In this document: positions 47,801 to 55,333 of the stretch, one piece after another
Layout of the letters: every line of letters begins with the position of its first letter
Numbering within the stretch: position 1 is the first letter of the stretch
Assembly: GCA_036273715.1 (NCBI GenBank)
Contig: DASUHB010000064.1
Location: 110,495 to 174,494 of the forward strand
Origin: Gemmatimonadaceae bacterium
GTDB taxonomy: Bacteria; Gemmatimonadota; Gemmatimonadetes; Gemmatimonadales; Gemmatimonadaceae
DNA: 64,000 nt
Direction of reading: 5' to 3'
The notes under the pieces: generated by a model
Databases searched by the model: none
Told to the model about the DNA's origin: nothing
The model's input: only the letters and a program-made list of their open reading frames with translations
Made by a program: the position numbers and the translations under genes

Positions 47801-48052
47801 GATCGGCGTCCACACACGGCCGTAGTCGGTGCTCTTCCAGACGCCGCCATCGGTCGCGGCGACGTAGAACACGTTCGGTTGTCCGCGGACGCCCGTCGAG
47901 GCCACGGTGCGGCCGCCGCGATGTGGGCCGATCATGCGCCATTGGAGGCCGGCGAACATCGTCGAATCGAATTGTTGGGCGTGCGCGATCGATGGAGCGC
48001 AGGCAACGACGAGCGATGCGCCGAGCAGTGCGACGCGGAAGCGCGATGGCAT
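44888..48052 (-). CDS. large BNR/VPS10-sortilin-like exported protein
   Basis: A 1054-residue protein with a signal peptide (about 1-25, ending SIAHAQ). Many Asp-box-like repeats of the S-x-D-x-G-x-T-W type are spread over residues 30-720 (WKSTDYGRVW, YKSTDGGRTW, YRSTDGGATF, YKSVDGGATW, YRSDDAGATW and others), forming one or two large beta-propellers. The C-terminal 300 residues hold a helical segment after GRTLSEPLEVRLDPR. This is the VPS10/glycosyl-hydrolase-like family common in Bacteroidota and Gemmatimonadota; its ligand is unknown. I chose the ATG with the signal peptide; upstream frame is antisense to other DNA. Confidence 0.9.
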   Translation of the reverse strand: MPSRFRVALLGASLVVACAPSIAHAQQFDSTMFAGLQWRMIGPHRGGRTVASTGVRGQPNVFYVAATDGGVWKSTDYGRVWTPIFDREPVGSIGALAVAPSDPAIIYVGSGEGLQRPDLSIGDGMYKSTDGGRTWTHLAGLRGGQQTAAILVDPRDADRLFVAVLGHPYGPNAERGVYRSTDGGATFERVLFKDENTGAVALAFDPANAQVVYAVLWAARQGPWEYDNAYAGQGSGLYKSVDGGATWTQLSTGLPTPAQGLGRIGIAVAPSDGRRVYAMVQAPPKLGGVYRSDDAGATWTRVNGEERVYGRGDDFAEVQVDPTNSDEIYVANTSTYRSTDGGHTFTAIKGAPGGDDYHRIWINPDNPKIILLGSDQGATISVNGGETWSSWYNQPTGQMFHVAADNRFPYRVYGGQQESGSAGVSSRGNDGQITFRDWHPVGVEEYGYAVPDPLHPGIIYGGKVTRYDETTGQVQDVGPVVLRSGAYRFDRTAPIIFSPADPHVLYFAAQVLFKTTNGGRSWTVISPDLTRSDPGVPASLGVYAQQAGQHPHRGVIYSIAPSARDAHLIWIGTDDGLIQVTRDGGAHWRNVTPPGMEAWSKVTQIDASHFDSASAYASVSRLRVDDLHPYIYRTHDGGKTWHAITTGIPDDEPVNVVREDPLRRGLLYAGTEHAVYVSFDDGAHWQSLRLGMPATSIRDLIVHDNDLVIATHGRSFWILDDIARLRQLDARVAASPAFLFTPAPAYRVRRDANTDTPLPPEEPAGRNPPDGAIIDYWIGQGSSPNAVTLEILDAHGALVRRFSSADVAPPPDSELNVPAYWVKPFQPLSAEPGMHRFVWNLHYPPPDALQHDYPISAIVHDTPRYPLGPTVVPGRYTVRLAVGGRTLSEPLEVRLDPRVATPPAGLAHQLALALRITSAMHREYAALAQVRALRARLASLRKSQSDTAGVKSRMMSVVDDSLAALAGEHRAGSPNGDDLVRLNGDLLAVLDVLESADADPTTQAAAAVPELERRVDAAVARWQQIKTKQVTALEGRLQRGSIRQLNLPADTTHH

Positions 48053-48182
48053 GGAGGATCGGGACGCGGTCACGGGATGGAGACGGGCGAGCAGAAAGCA
48101 GACAACGCGGGCACGTCGCGCGCAAGATCTACGCGGCGCGATGGGTCGGCGCCATCGTTGATCACCACCGACGGAGCAAATC

Positions 48183-48623
48183 ATGAACGTACGTCCCGCT
48201 CGAACCGCGGATGCGTCCTCGATCAAGGCGCTGATCGATCTTTATGTGTCGGACGGCACGCTGCTGCCGCGCACGCTGGACTTCATTCGCGAGCACATCG
48301 CTGATTTTCTGGTCGCGACTGACGACGAGGTGGTCGTGGGCTGCGTGCACCTGGAGGAGTACGCGCCGAGTCTGGCAGAGATCCGCTCGTTGGCGGTGGA
48401 TCCCGGTGCGCAGGGGCAGGGCATCGGCGCCGCGCTGGTTCGGACGGCCGAGGAGTTGGCGCAGCGGCGGGAGCTCGCGACGTTGTTCGCGGTGAGCAAC
48501 AGCGAGCAATTCTTTCGCGGATTGGGCTACGCGCCGGAGCACGTGCCGGAGCTGGACCGCGAGCGCAGCGAAGTAAGCAAGTACAAGGGTGTGTATGCGC
48601 GGGCGGTGCCGCCGCGGCGGTGA
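48183..48623 (+). CDS. GNAT-family N-acetyltransferase (N-acetylglutamate synthase-like)
   Basis: A 146-residue GNAT. The acetyl-CoA pyrophosphate loop is RSLAVDPGAQGQGIGAALV, with SNSEQFFRGLGYAPE near the C terminus. The IRSLAV and FFRGLGY features resemble the short ArgA-like enzymes of amino-acid biosynthesis, so it may acetylate glutamate. Divergent from the BNR exoprotein, 130 bases apart. Confidence 0.87.
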   Translation: MNVRPARTADASSIKALIDLYVSDGTLLPRTLDFIREHIADFLVATDDEVVVGCVHLEEYAPSLAEIRSLAVDPGAQGQGIGAALVRTAEELAQRRELATLFAVSNSEQFFRGLGYAPEHVPELDRERSEVSKYKGVYARAVPPRR

Positions 48624-48648
48624 CGCGGCCGGCGATCGCGCGACCCGA

Positions 48649-48673
48649 AAATATATTGGACATCAATATATTT
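48649..48673. promoter_or_regulatory. AT-rich perfect palindrome, candidate operator
   Basis: AAATATATTG and CAATATATTT are exact ten-base inverted arms around five bases, in an otherwise GC-rich region. It is 26 bases after the GNAT stop and 181 bases before the PepSY gene. It looks like the binding site of a dimeric repressor, or an AT-rich nucleoid-protein site. Confidence 0.55.
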
Positions 48674-48853
48674 GCGATCGGGGGCACGGTTCTCGCAGCG
48701 AATCTGGGCGGCTTCCCCACCAACGGCAGGAGCCCGAGAGTCGCGGGAACAGCACCAGTGCGAGTGCGCAAGGCGCTCACGGCGCGTCGACTCGACTTCA
48801 CATCTCTTCGTCCCGCGGCCGCGACGTGGCCGGAGTGCGGGACGGACAGGACC

Positions 48854-49147
48854 ATGCAGGGCAACAGGATCATCTCGGCGATGGCGGCGCTCACGGTGGG
48901 CGCGGGCGCGGTGGTCGCGCTGAGCGGGTTTACGCGGCCGGTGGACCAATCGCAGGCCAAGACCATCGCGATCAAGGCGTGCGGCGGCGGGACGGTGAAA
49001 TCGGAAAGCGATGGAGGGATGCGCAACGGCGACAAGGTGTACACGTTCGAGGTGAACGTGGCCAACAAGTCGTTCGTCGAGAAGGTGAACGTGGACGCCA
49101 AGACCGGCGAGGTGCTGGACGTGACGTACGCCGGACAGCAGGCCTGA
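48854..49147 (+). CDS. exported PepSY-domain protein
   Basis: A 97-residue protein with an N-terminal signal segment (about 6-25). The mature part is a PepSY domain: QAKTIAIKACGGGTVKSESD, YTFEVNVANKS, EKVNVDAKTGEVLDVTY. PepSY domains inhibit peptidases in the periplasm or outside the cell. Longer in-frame starts upstream lack coding character, so I use ATG 48854. The gene ends before a bidirectional terminator. Confidence 0.82.
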   Translation: MQGNRIISAMAALTVGAGAVVALSGFTRPVDQSQAKTIAIKACGGGTVKSESDGGMRNGDKVYTFEVNVANKSFVEKVNVDAKTGEVLDVTYAGQQA

Positions 49148-49158
49148 CGAGTACGGGA

Positions 49159-49182
49159 GCCCGCCGCCGGCCGGCGGCGGGC
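49159..49182. terminator. bidirectional terminator between PepSY and lipase-like genes
   Basis: GCCCGCCGCCGG and CCGGCGGCGGGC are perfect 12-base arms with no loop, followed by TTT. It lies 12 bases after the PepSY stop and just inside the intergenic gap before the minus-strand hydrolase ends at 49190. Confidence 0.7.
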
Positions 49183-49189
49183 TTTGTCG

Positions 49190-49849
49190 TTAGGCGCCGG
49201 GGCCGCGCGCGAAGTGTCCGGTGGCGAGAAACGTGAACGCCTGCGAGAGCGCGCGCCGATTCGCCGGCAGCAACGCGTGGCCGCCGCGGACGACGAGGTG
49301 GTCGCGCATGCCGACGAGGCGTGTCGCGCTCACCGATACCAGCCCATCGTTGGGCGTGCCGATCCAGCGGCCGAAGAGCGCGGGGCGGCGCCGCTCGCCG
49401 GCGATGACGCCCAACTCGAACGTCGCTTCGGGCAACCGTCGCGGCACGCTGTCGGCGCCGGTGCCGAGCTCGACGCCGGCCGGCCCCATGATCCGGCGAA
49501 ACGCACGCGTGTGTCCGAGGCGCTCGGCGATCTCGTTTCCTGCGTTAGGCGGGCCGAGCATCACCACCCGGCCGACGTTCGGCGGCGAGGCGCGCGCCAA
49601 CAGCGCGCGTACGATGATGCCGCCCAACGAGTGGGTGAGAAAATGGATGCGTTCGTCTCCGGGAGCCGGCGGGAGCGCGTCCAGCACTCGGCGGAGCGAC
49701 TCGGCGTGCACCATGATGCCGGCGCGCGCCGACGGATAGCCCCAGTTGAGCACGGCGTATCCCCGGCGGCGGGCCACGATCGCCGCCGGCCACATCGATG
49801 CCCGCGTGCGCTTGAGCCCGTGCACGAGCACGAGCAGATCGGAAGACAA
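49190..49849 (-). CDS. lipase-like alpha/beta hydrolase
   Basis: A 219-residue hydrolase without signal peptide. LLVLVHGLKRTRASMW opens the fold, THSLGGIIVRALL holds the nucleophile Ser, the acid is in GTPNDGLVSV, and the catalytic His is in VRGGHALLPANR. This is the small class of lipase/PGAP1-like esterases. The ATG is at 49849. Confidence 0.88.
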   Translation of the reverse strand: MSSDLLVLVHGLKRTRASMWPAAIVARRRGYAVLNWGYPSARAGIMVHAESLRRVLDALPPAPGDERIHFLTHSLGGIIVRALLARASPPNVGRVVMLGPPNAGNEIAERLGHTRAFRRIMGPAGVELGTGADSVPRRLPEATFELGVIAGERRRPALFGRWIGTPNDGLVSVSATRLVGMRDHLVVRGGHALLPANRRALSQAFTFLATGHFARGPGA

Positions 49850-49868
49850 CGGCGGCCAGTGCGCGCGA

Positions 49869-50045
49869 TCAGAACTCGCGGCGCTTCATCTCCTTGAAGA
49901 TGCGGTCTGCTTCGCTGGTGTCATCGGGCGCAACGGGACGCGTCGCCTCGACGGTGGCGTCGTACGCCTTGGCGCGCGGCTTGTTCTGCGCGATCGATTT
50001 CGCGGCGTTCTTGCGGGCGAGCGCGAGGATTTTCTTGTCGTCCAT
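49869..50045 (-). CDS. small Lys-rich protein of unknown function
   Basis: A 58-residue soluble, helical protein: MDDKKILALARKNAAKSIAQNKPRAK at the N terminus and SEADRIFKEMKRREF at the end. It starts 75 bases after ligD (same strand). The basic, helical N terminus could bind nucleic acid, but that is speculation. No family recognised. Confidence 0.55.
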   Translation of the reverse strand: MDDKKILALARKNAAKSIAQNKPRAKAYDATVEATRPVAPDDTSEADRIFKEMKRREF

Positions 50046-50119
50046 GGGAGCGGGGAACGGGTGATTGAAATCTAGAGGCCGGCGGTCCTGTGGGAAGCGA
50101 CGCGCCGCGGTCGTGCGCG

Positions 50120-51862
50120 TCACCGCATCTCTTCCTCGAGCTTCTCCACGCCAGGCGCCGGTTCCCGGGTCACGTCGCGGGCGTCCTTGTCGTCGCGCGT
50201 GCCCAGAAACACCGGTTGGCGCAACAGGCCGTCGTCCGTCCACTCGTTGAATTTCACCTCCACGACGACTTGCGGCCGCACCCAGTGCGCCGGTTCGTTC
50301 GGCTTGGGCGGATTGGCGAACGGCGACGTTTTGCGGCCCAACTTGACCAGTTGGGCGTGCACGTCGTGCAGGGACTGGTGGTCGAATCCGCCGCCGACGT
50401 GTCCGGCGTAGATGAGCCGGTCTCCGTCGTAGTAGCCGACGAGGAGTGCGCCTAGGTACTGCCGCGACCTGCGCGGCTCGGTGTAGCCGCCGACGACGAA
50501 TTCCTGTTCGCGTTCGAGCTTGAGCTTGAGCCACGCGTTCGAACGCTGGCCCAACGCGTAGGGTGCGTCCATGCGTTTGGCCATGACGCCTTCCCAGCCC
50601 GACGCGCGGGCTTTGCGCAGCATTTCGCGTGCGCCGCCGGGCGCGGTGTCGCCTAACCGGAGGTGCGCATCGGTCCGGTTGCGGAGCCGCATCTCGAGAC
50701 GCTTGCGACGTTCGGACCACGGCTCGCCGACGAGCACGTCGTCGCCATCGAGGAGCAGGTCGAAGGCCATGAGGGCGGCCGGCGCGTCTTTGACCAATCG
50801 AGCGATGTCCGCCGCACCCTGGACATGCACGCGCGACTGCAGTCCCTGGAAGCGGCCGGGCTTGCCGCGCACGAGCGAGACGATTTCGCCGTCGAGCACG
50901 AGGGGGCGGCGTGCGCGACGGGCCAATTTCTCGAGCGCGTCGACGATCTCTGGAAATTGCGCGCGCTTGTCGAGGCCGTTGCGCGTCATGAGACGCACCT
51001 GGTCGGCGGTCGCGTAGGCGAGCACGCGAATGCCATCATATTTGGGCTCGAAGGTCCATCCGTCGTCTTGCGGCACCTCGCTGCCGACGCGCGCGAGCAT
51101 GGGTTCGAGCGCCGGAAGGTCGACGTCCGTCGCGCGGTTGCTGTGCCAGACGGCGCGCGGATCCGTCCCGCTGGTTTTGCGGCCTCGCCGGGCGCGTTTG
51201 CCGCTCGCGATCTCATCCATGGTGCGGCCCGTCGTGGCGGATGTGTCGACCTCGGCCGCGATGTCGGCGCCGGGCCGTGCGGCGTCGTCGCGATGCTTGA
51301 TGAGCAGCCACTGCGGCTTGTCGGGCGAGCCGCGCTTGGTGCGGACGAGCACCCACGACCCGTGCAGCCGCTCGCCATCGAGCTCGAACTTGAGGTCGCC
51401 CTTGGCGTACGCGCGGCGCAGCGCATCTTCTGGGTTAGGCGAAGGCGGATCGCTGGTGTAGGTCCCGCGGTCCCAGATCATCACGGTGCCGCCGCCATAT
51501 TCGCCCTGCGGAATGGTGCCCTCGAACGCGTTGTACTCGATCGGGTGGTCTTCGACCTGCATGGCGAGTCGCTTGACCGATGGGTCGAGGCTCGGGCCCT
51601 TGGGCACGGCCCAGCTTTTCATGACGCCGTCGAGCTCGAGGCGGAAGTCGAAGTGGAGGTGGCTCGCCGCGTGCTTCTGGATCACGAACTGCAGCGCGCG
51701 CGGCCCCGAGATCCGCGCTGGTGCCGCGCCGCCAGCGGGTTCCGGCGTGGTCTCGAAGTCGCGCTTGCGCCTGTACGTGCGGAGCTTGCCGGCGGTGCCG
51801 CGCGCCGCCGCCTTCTGCCTAACGCTGCGCTTGCGCGCGGTCTTCTTGCGCGTCGCCGGCAT
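50120..51862 (-). CDS. ligD: ATP-dependent DNA ligase LigD, phosphoesterase + ligase, no polymerase domain
   Basis: A 580-residue NHEJ ligase. A basic tail (1-45) precedes the 3'-phosphoesterase domain (about 50-205) with FVIQKHAASHLHFDFRLELDGVMKSWAVPKG and DHPIEYNAFEGTIPQGEYGGGTVMIWDRG. The adenylation domain begins about 255 with the active-site Lys in FEPKYDGIRVL (about 272), then LDGEIV and GVMAKRMDAPY, and an OB-fold end. The polymerase/primase domain of full LigD (about 300 residues) is missing; it may be encoded elsewhere. It follows ku with two bases between. Confidence 0.94.
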   Translation of the reverse strand: MPATRKKTARKRSVRQKAAARGTAGKLRTYRRKRDFETTPEPAGGAAPARISGPRALQFVIQKHAASHLHFDFRLELDGVMKSWAVPKGPSLDPSVKRLAMQVEDHPIEYNAFEGTIPQGEYGGGTVMIWDRGTYTSDPPSPNPEDALRRAYAKGDLKFELDGERLHGSWVLVRTKRGSPDKPQWLLIKHRDDAARPGADIAAEVDTSATTGRTMDEIASGKRARRGRKTSGTDPRAVWHSNRATDVDLPALEPMLARVGSEVPQDDGWTFEPKYDGIRVLAYATADQVRLMTRNGLDKRAQFPEIVDALEKLARRARRPLVLDGEIVSLVRGKPGRFQGLQSRVHVQGAADIARLVKDAPAALMAFDLLLDGDDVLVGEPWSERRKRLEMRLRNRTDAHLRLGDTAPGGAREMLRKARASGWEGVMAKRMDAPYALGQRSNAWLKLKLEREQEFVVGGYTEPRRSRQYLGALLVGYYDGDRLIYAGHVGGGFDHQSLHDVHAQLVKLGRKTSPFANPPKPNEPAHWVRPQVVVEVKFNEWTDDGLLRQPVFLGTRDDKDARDVTREPAPGVEKLEEEMR

Positions 51863-51864
51863 CG

Positions 51865-52749
51865 TCAGGCCGACCGCGCGGCGCGCTTTCTCGTCGTGCG
51901 CGTGCGGCGCGCCGCGGTCCGGCCGCGTCGTGCGCCGGTTCTGCCGTGCTTCCCGGCGCCCGCAAGGCTCTGCTGCAGGCGCTGCATCAGGTCGATCACC
52001 TTGTCGTCGCCCTTGGCCGTCTCGGGCTCCTCGAGCGATGCGTGCGTGCCTTTCATCTTCGACTTGATGATCTTCATCAGGTTGGCATGGTACTGATCGC
52101 GGTACCGCTCCGGTTGAAACGCCGCCTTGAGACCGTCGATCAGTTGCTGTGCCATGTTCAACTCGGCCTGACGCACCTCTTTTGTCGACGGGAAGGCGTA
52201 ATCGCTCTCGTCGACGAGCTCATCGGCAAAGCGCATCAGCTCGAGCACGAGGGCGTTACCCACCGCTTTGAGTCCAGCGATGTGCTCGCGTTGATGGATC
52301 ACGATCGTGCCTAACCCAATCGTCTGGGTCTTCCGGATCGCCTCCCGCATCACCGCGTAGGCCATCTCGCCGCCTTTGCCCGGGATGAGAAAGTAGGGCG
52401 TTTCGAAGTAGCGAGGATCGATCGACGACTCGGGCACGAATTCGCGGACGGCGACCGTGGACGATGCGGACAGCGCGGCGGTCTTGAAGTCCTCGTTGGT
52501 CAGCACGATGAACTTGCCCTTGCGGTATTCGTAGCCTTTGACGACGTCATTCCAGGGCACTTCGGTGCCGTCGGCGGTGCAGACCCGTTGATAATGGATC
52601 GGCGCCATGTCGTCGTCGTGAAGCATGTGAAACTGGATGCGGTCGTTGTCGCGAATCGCGCGTTTGAGCTCGACGGGGACCGTCACCAATCCGATGCTGA
52701 GCGTGCCTTTCCAGATCGTCGCCACCTGGGCCTCCGCTCGAGTCGACAC
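51865..52749 (-). CDS. ku: DNA end-binding protein Ku
   Basis: A 294-residue bacterial Ku that binds double-strand ends and recruits LigD. IWKGTLSIGLVTVPVELKRA, IHYQRVC, YEYRKGKFIVLTNEDF, and YFLIPGKGGEMAYAVMREAIRKTQTIGLGTIVIHQREHI are all family landmarks. The C-terminal 40 residues are an Arg/Thr/Ala-rich tail that likely binds DNA. It is the first gene of the ku-ligD unit and ends two bases before it. Confidence 0.95.
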   Translation of the reverse strand: MSTRAEAQVATIWKGTLSIGLVTVPVELKRAIRDNDRIQFHMLHDDDMAPIHYQRVCTADGTEVPWNDVVKGYEYRKGKFIVLTNEDFKTAALSASSTVAVREFVPESSIDPRYFETPYFLIPGKGGEMAYAVMREAIRKTQTIGLGTIVIHQREHIAGLKAVGNALVLELMRFADELVDESDYAFPSTKEVRQAELNMAQQLIDGLKAAFQPERYRDQYHANLMKIIKSKMKGTHASLEEPETAKGDDKVIDLMQRLQQSLAGAGKHGRTGARRGRTAARRTRTTRKRAARSA

Positions 52750-52803
52750 ACCATCAGTTCAGCAAGTCCGGTACCGGTCAGTCATGCGCCGGCGCCGGGC
52801 GTG

Positions 52804-53403
52804 CTAACTGTCTGGGCGCTCGGTGGGTGCCTGTTGGCCGGGACCGGGCAGCGCAGGGAACTCGCCGCCCGCAGCCTCCGCTTGCAGCAGGTGCCCGATG
52901 GTCCGATAGCGATAGATGACGGCCGCGTTGTTCTGGAACAGGCCGCCCGTGTCGGCACTGGGACCGTACGTCGAGTAGAGCGGCTGTCCCCAGAGTCGAA
53001 GGTAAACGGTGAGCTGTCCGCGGTGGTGCGAGGAATGAGTGAGGCGGCGTGTGAGCACCCAGGCGCGCGACCGCTGTGTGTCGAAGAACGTGGTGGTCGC
53101 CTCGAACCACTCGTCCGGCTTACGCTCGAGTTCTGTTAGGCGCACGGCGGACGCGGCGGCGTAGTGTTCGAGAAAGGACAGCCGGCTCTCCAGCGGGGGC
53201 AGCATCGGCAACGGGACGGTGATGCCGAGCATCGTCCGCATCCAGGTGTCCTCGCTCACGCACTGGTGGACCATGTGCTCGAGCGGCGTCCGGGCACGGG
53301 GTTCCGGGCGAAAGGACATGCGTGCGTCCGGAATCTGCGACCAGACGCTCAACGTCTTGATGCGCTCGGTCTTATACGTCTCGACGAGAAAGTCGTATCG
53401 CAC
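52804..53403 (-). CDS. DinB-family protein
   Basis: A 199-residue four-helix-bundle protein. Metal ligand histidines can be placed in RTPLEHMVHQCVSEDTW (first) and LTHSSHHRGQLTVYLRL (HxxxH end motif). DinB relatives include thiol-S-transferases and metal-binding enzymes of unknown role, and genes of the group are often DNA-damage-inducible in Bacillus. Its nearness to ku-ligD is suggestive but not evidence. Confidence 0.87.
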   Translation of the reverse strand: MRYDFLVETYKTERIKTLSVWSQIPDARMSFRPEPRARTPLEHMVHQCVSEDTWMRTMLGITVPLPMLPPLESRLSFLEHYAAASAVRLTELERKPDEWFEATTTFFDTQRSRAWVLTRRLTHSSHHRGQLTVYLRLWGQPLYSTYGPSADTGGLFQNNAAVIYRYRTIGHLLQAEAAGGEFPALPGPGQQAPTERPDS

Positions 53404-53516
53404 TGGGCTCTCCTCGGAAAGCGGTGCCGGCGCCGGCGCGCCGGTCGTTACACGAGGAAGGTAGGCACCGGGCGGTCCGCGATGGTAGATTACGGTTCAA
53501 CCCGATTGGAGATCCC

Positions 53517-53816
53517 ATGCTGAAAGCGTTCGACTTCGCAGATAATGGCCGGACGTTCAGCTGCAGGGTCGAGGCACCGACCAGCACCAGAACAGAATCG
53601 TGGTGGTGGTTCCAGGTGTCCGGCGACGCCAACCGGTACGCGCCGTTTCAAGCCAAGTCCAGCGACACGCAGGAGTCGGTGAGGACGCGCATCGCGACCT
53701 ACTACGCGGACTTGCTGTTCAAGCGGTCTCAGCCGGCGCAGCCGCGGCAGCACTGGGCGCACCGCAACCGGAATACCGCTGCCGCGCCACAGGAGGGCGG
53801 GGCTCCCGCTCGCTAG
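53517..53816 (+). CDS. small protein of unknown function
   Basis: A 99-residue soluble protein. FSCRVEAPTSTRTESWWWFQVSGDANRYAPFQAKSSDTQESVRTRIATYYADLL forms an alternating beta-then-helix pattern with a WWWF cluster; the C-terminal 30 residues look disordered. I recognise no family. It overlaps the convergent metallopeptidase-like gene by four bases. Confidence 0.6.
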   Translation: MLKAFDFADNGRTFSCRVEAPTSTRTESWWWFQVSGDANRYAPFQAKSSDTQESVRTRIATYYADLLFKRSQPAQPRQHWAHRNRNTAAAPQEGGAPAR

Positions 53817-54454
53817 TCCTGGGTCGCGCCGGGATCGAGTCCGGCGCGTCGCGCGAGCGTCTTTTTCAGCCAATGCGGGGCGTTGAGCGCGTCGAGATCC
53901 GCTTGCGCCACGCGCCGGCTGGCGACGTTCCAATCGATCACGGGCGCTACGTCTTCGTCGCTGGCGGCGAGAGACGCGAGCGCCCGTTCGACGATCGGCT
54001 CACCATCGGGCACCGACATGCCTAACTCGACTTCGGCGCGGCGGCAGAACCGCTCGTGGCGCGCGGCAATTTCGCGCGTGAACGCCACGCCGCGCCGGTC
54101 CAATCGCGCGTGCATGGCCTCGTGCACGATGGTGGACGCGATCTGGGACGTCGAAAATTCGGGATTCACGCTGAACGTCAGCTCGACGAGACACGTGCGT
54201 TCGTCGGGGAAGTACGCACCGCGACAAGGATAGCGCCTCACCGCAATGCGCGCGAAGTCGCGCACCAGGTGTCGGAAATACCACGGCTGGTGTCGCTCGA
54301 TGATGCCCAGCGCGTCGTCCAGGCGGGCGAAGATGTGCTCGGTGTCGATGTCAGGCCGTGTGTTTACGACGTCGACCGTGACGCCGCGCAGCGTGCGGGT
54401 GCGCGAAACCGAGCCGTAGAGCGACCGCGCGAGGCGGTCCTGCCAGCGCTCCAT
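53813..54454 (-). CDS. metallopeptidase-like protein with HEAMH motif
   Basis: A 213-residue protein. STIVHEAMHARLDRRG contains H-E-x-x-H, the zinc motif of peptidases (about residues 111-115), with a Glu about 25 residues later in HERFCRRAEVELG that could be the third ligand. The rest is helical, without signal peptide. Probably a small cytoplasmic zinc hydrolase; the substrate is unknown. ATG 54454 is preferred by composition over a longer frame. Confidence 0.65.
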   Translation of the reverse strand: MERWQDRLARSLYGSVSRTRTLRGVTVDVVNTRPDIDTEHIFARLDDALGIIERHQPWYFRHLVRDFARIAVRRYPCRGAYFPDERTCLVELTFSVNPEFSTSQIASTIVHEAMHARLDRRGVAFTREIAARHERFCRRAEVELGMSVPDGEPIVERALASLAASDEDVAPVIDWNVASRRVAQADLDALNAPHWLKKTLARRAGLDPGATQD

Positions 54455-54476
54455 CGATCTCTCCGTTCGATCGCTG

Positions 54477-54764
54477 CTAACGATCGCTCTCTTGCGGCGT
54501 GAGAGCGGAGCCGATCTCCGCGCACGCTGCGACCAACGCGGTGCAGAGTCCTGCCACGAGCAGCACGACTCCAATGGACAATGCAGGCCGGGTGCGAAAC
54601 ACGAACCACAGCGGCTGCAAGGCGCCGGTTCGGTGACGCGGCAACGGCACGAGGAAGAACAGGCCGCGAGGGTGGCGGATGCGGTCCGCCGCGATGAGCG
54701 CGACGCTCGCCAGGAGTGAACCGACCGCGAACCGTTCCAGCCGTTGAATGCGTGCGAGCTTCAC
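54477..54764 (-). CDS. small two-helix membrane protein
   Basis: A 95-residue protein with two hydrophobic segments (about 14-26 and 61-84) and a basic middle (DRIRHPRG, RHRTG). No motif recognised. It precedes the metallopeptidase-like gene on the minus strand by 22 bases. Confidence 0.5.
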   Translation of the reverse strand: MKLARIQRLERFAVGSLLASVALIAADRIRHPRGLFFLVPLPRHRTGALQPLWFVFRTRPALSIGVVLLVAGLCTALVAACAEIGSALTPQESDR

Positions 54765-54795
54765 ACCTTCGCCTTCGCGTCGCGCAACCCTTCAA

Positions 54796-55041
54796 TCACA
54801 ATGCTGCATCCGGCCCGGCATCGGTTTCACCGTCAGGTCCAGTGTCATGCCTGCACGACGACCGCTTGAACATGCGGACGAGCCACACGACCGCCACGAT
54901 CGGCAGCACGATGAAAACGAGGAACTTGAAGGCCAGAATCGTGATGAGTCCGACGACCACCAGCAGCAGGATCGGGAAGCCAAGGATGGCGAGGCCGAGT
55001 AGCGGTCGCAGGGCGATCAGGCGGAGTATGGCGGCAATCAT
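54796..55041 (-). CDS. small two-helix membrane protein with acidic tail
   Basis: An 81-residue protein, almost entirely two hydrophobic helices (about 3-33 and 37-57), followed by KRSSCRHDTGPDGETDAGPDAA. No motif. Function unknown. It sits between other small membrane genes and the hairpin repeat. Confidence 0.55.
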   Translation of the reverse strand: MIAAILRLIALRPLLGLAILGFPILLLVVVGLITILAFKFLVFIVLPIVAVVWLVRMFKRSSCRHDTGPDGETDAGPDAAL

Positions 55042-55119
55042 GTCGGAGTCCGATGGGCTTTCTCAATACTACGAGAGAAACCGGTCGGATGGTTTCCGAT
55101 CGGATCCTTCTTTTTCCGG

Positions 55120-55330
55120 TTCTTCGGAAATTTCCGGGAAACAAGGGCAAGGTGCAGCGAAGGTTATGACCCTTGGATCGTGAGGCTGGGCCCGGCCGAG
55201 CAGAGTGATACGCTCATGAAGACGCGGACACGGCGCGGACACGATGGACACGACAGGACAAAAGAAAGTCTTTGCTTGTTATCCGGGCTGTGCCCGTTGT
55301 GTCCGGCTTTGTCGCGGCCCTGAGGAGCGC
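55120..55330 (+). repeat. second copy of the hairpin repeat family
   Basis: The left end (55120-55140) matches the 21-base TIR of the element at 31408-31747 at 19 or 20 positions; the TGGATCGTGAGGC block (55172) and the block GCAGAGTG-x-TACGCTCATGAAG (55199) also match in order and spacing. GGACA-rich arms follow, with TGTCC-rich arms 40 bases later, so a similar but less perfect hairpin can form. I see no right TIR; the copy may be truncated by the HNH gene. Confidence 0.65.
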
Positions 55331-55333
55331 GCT

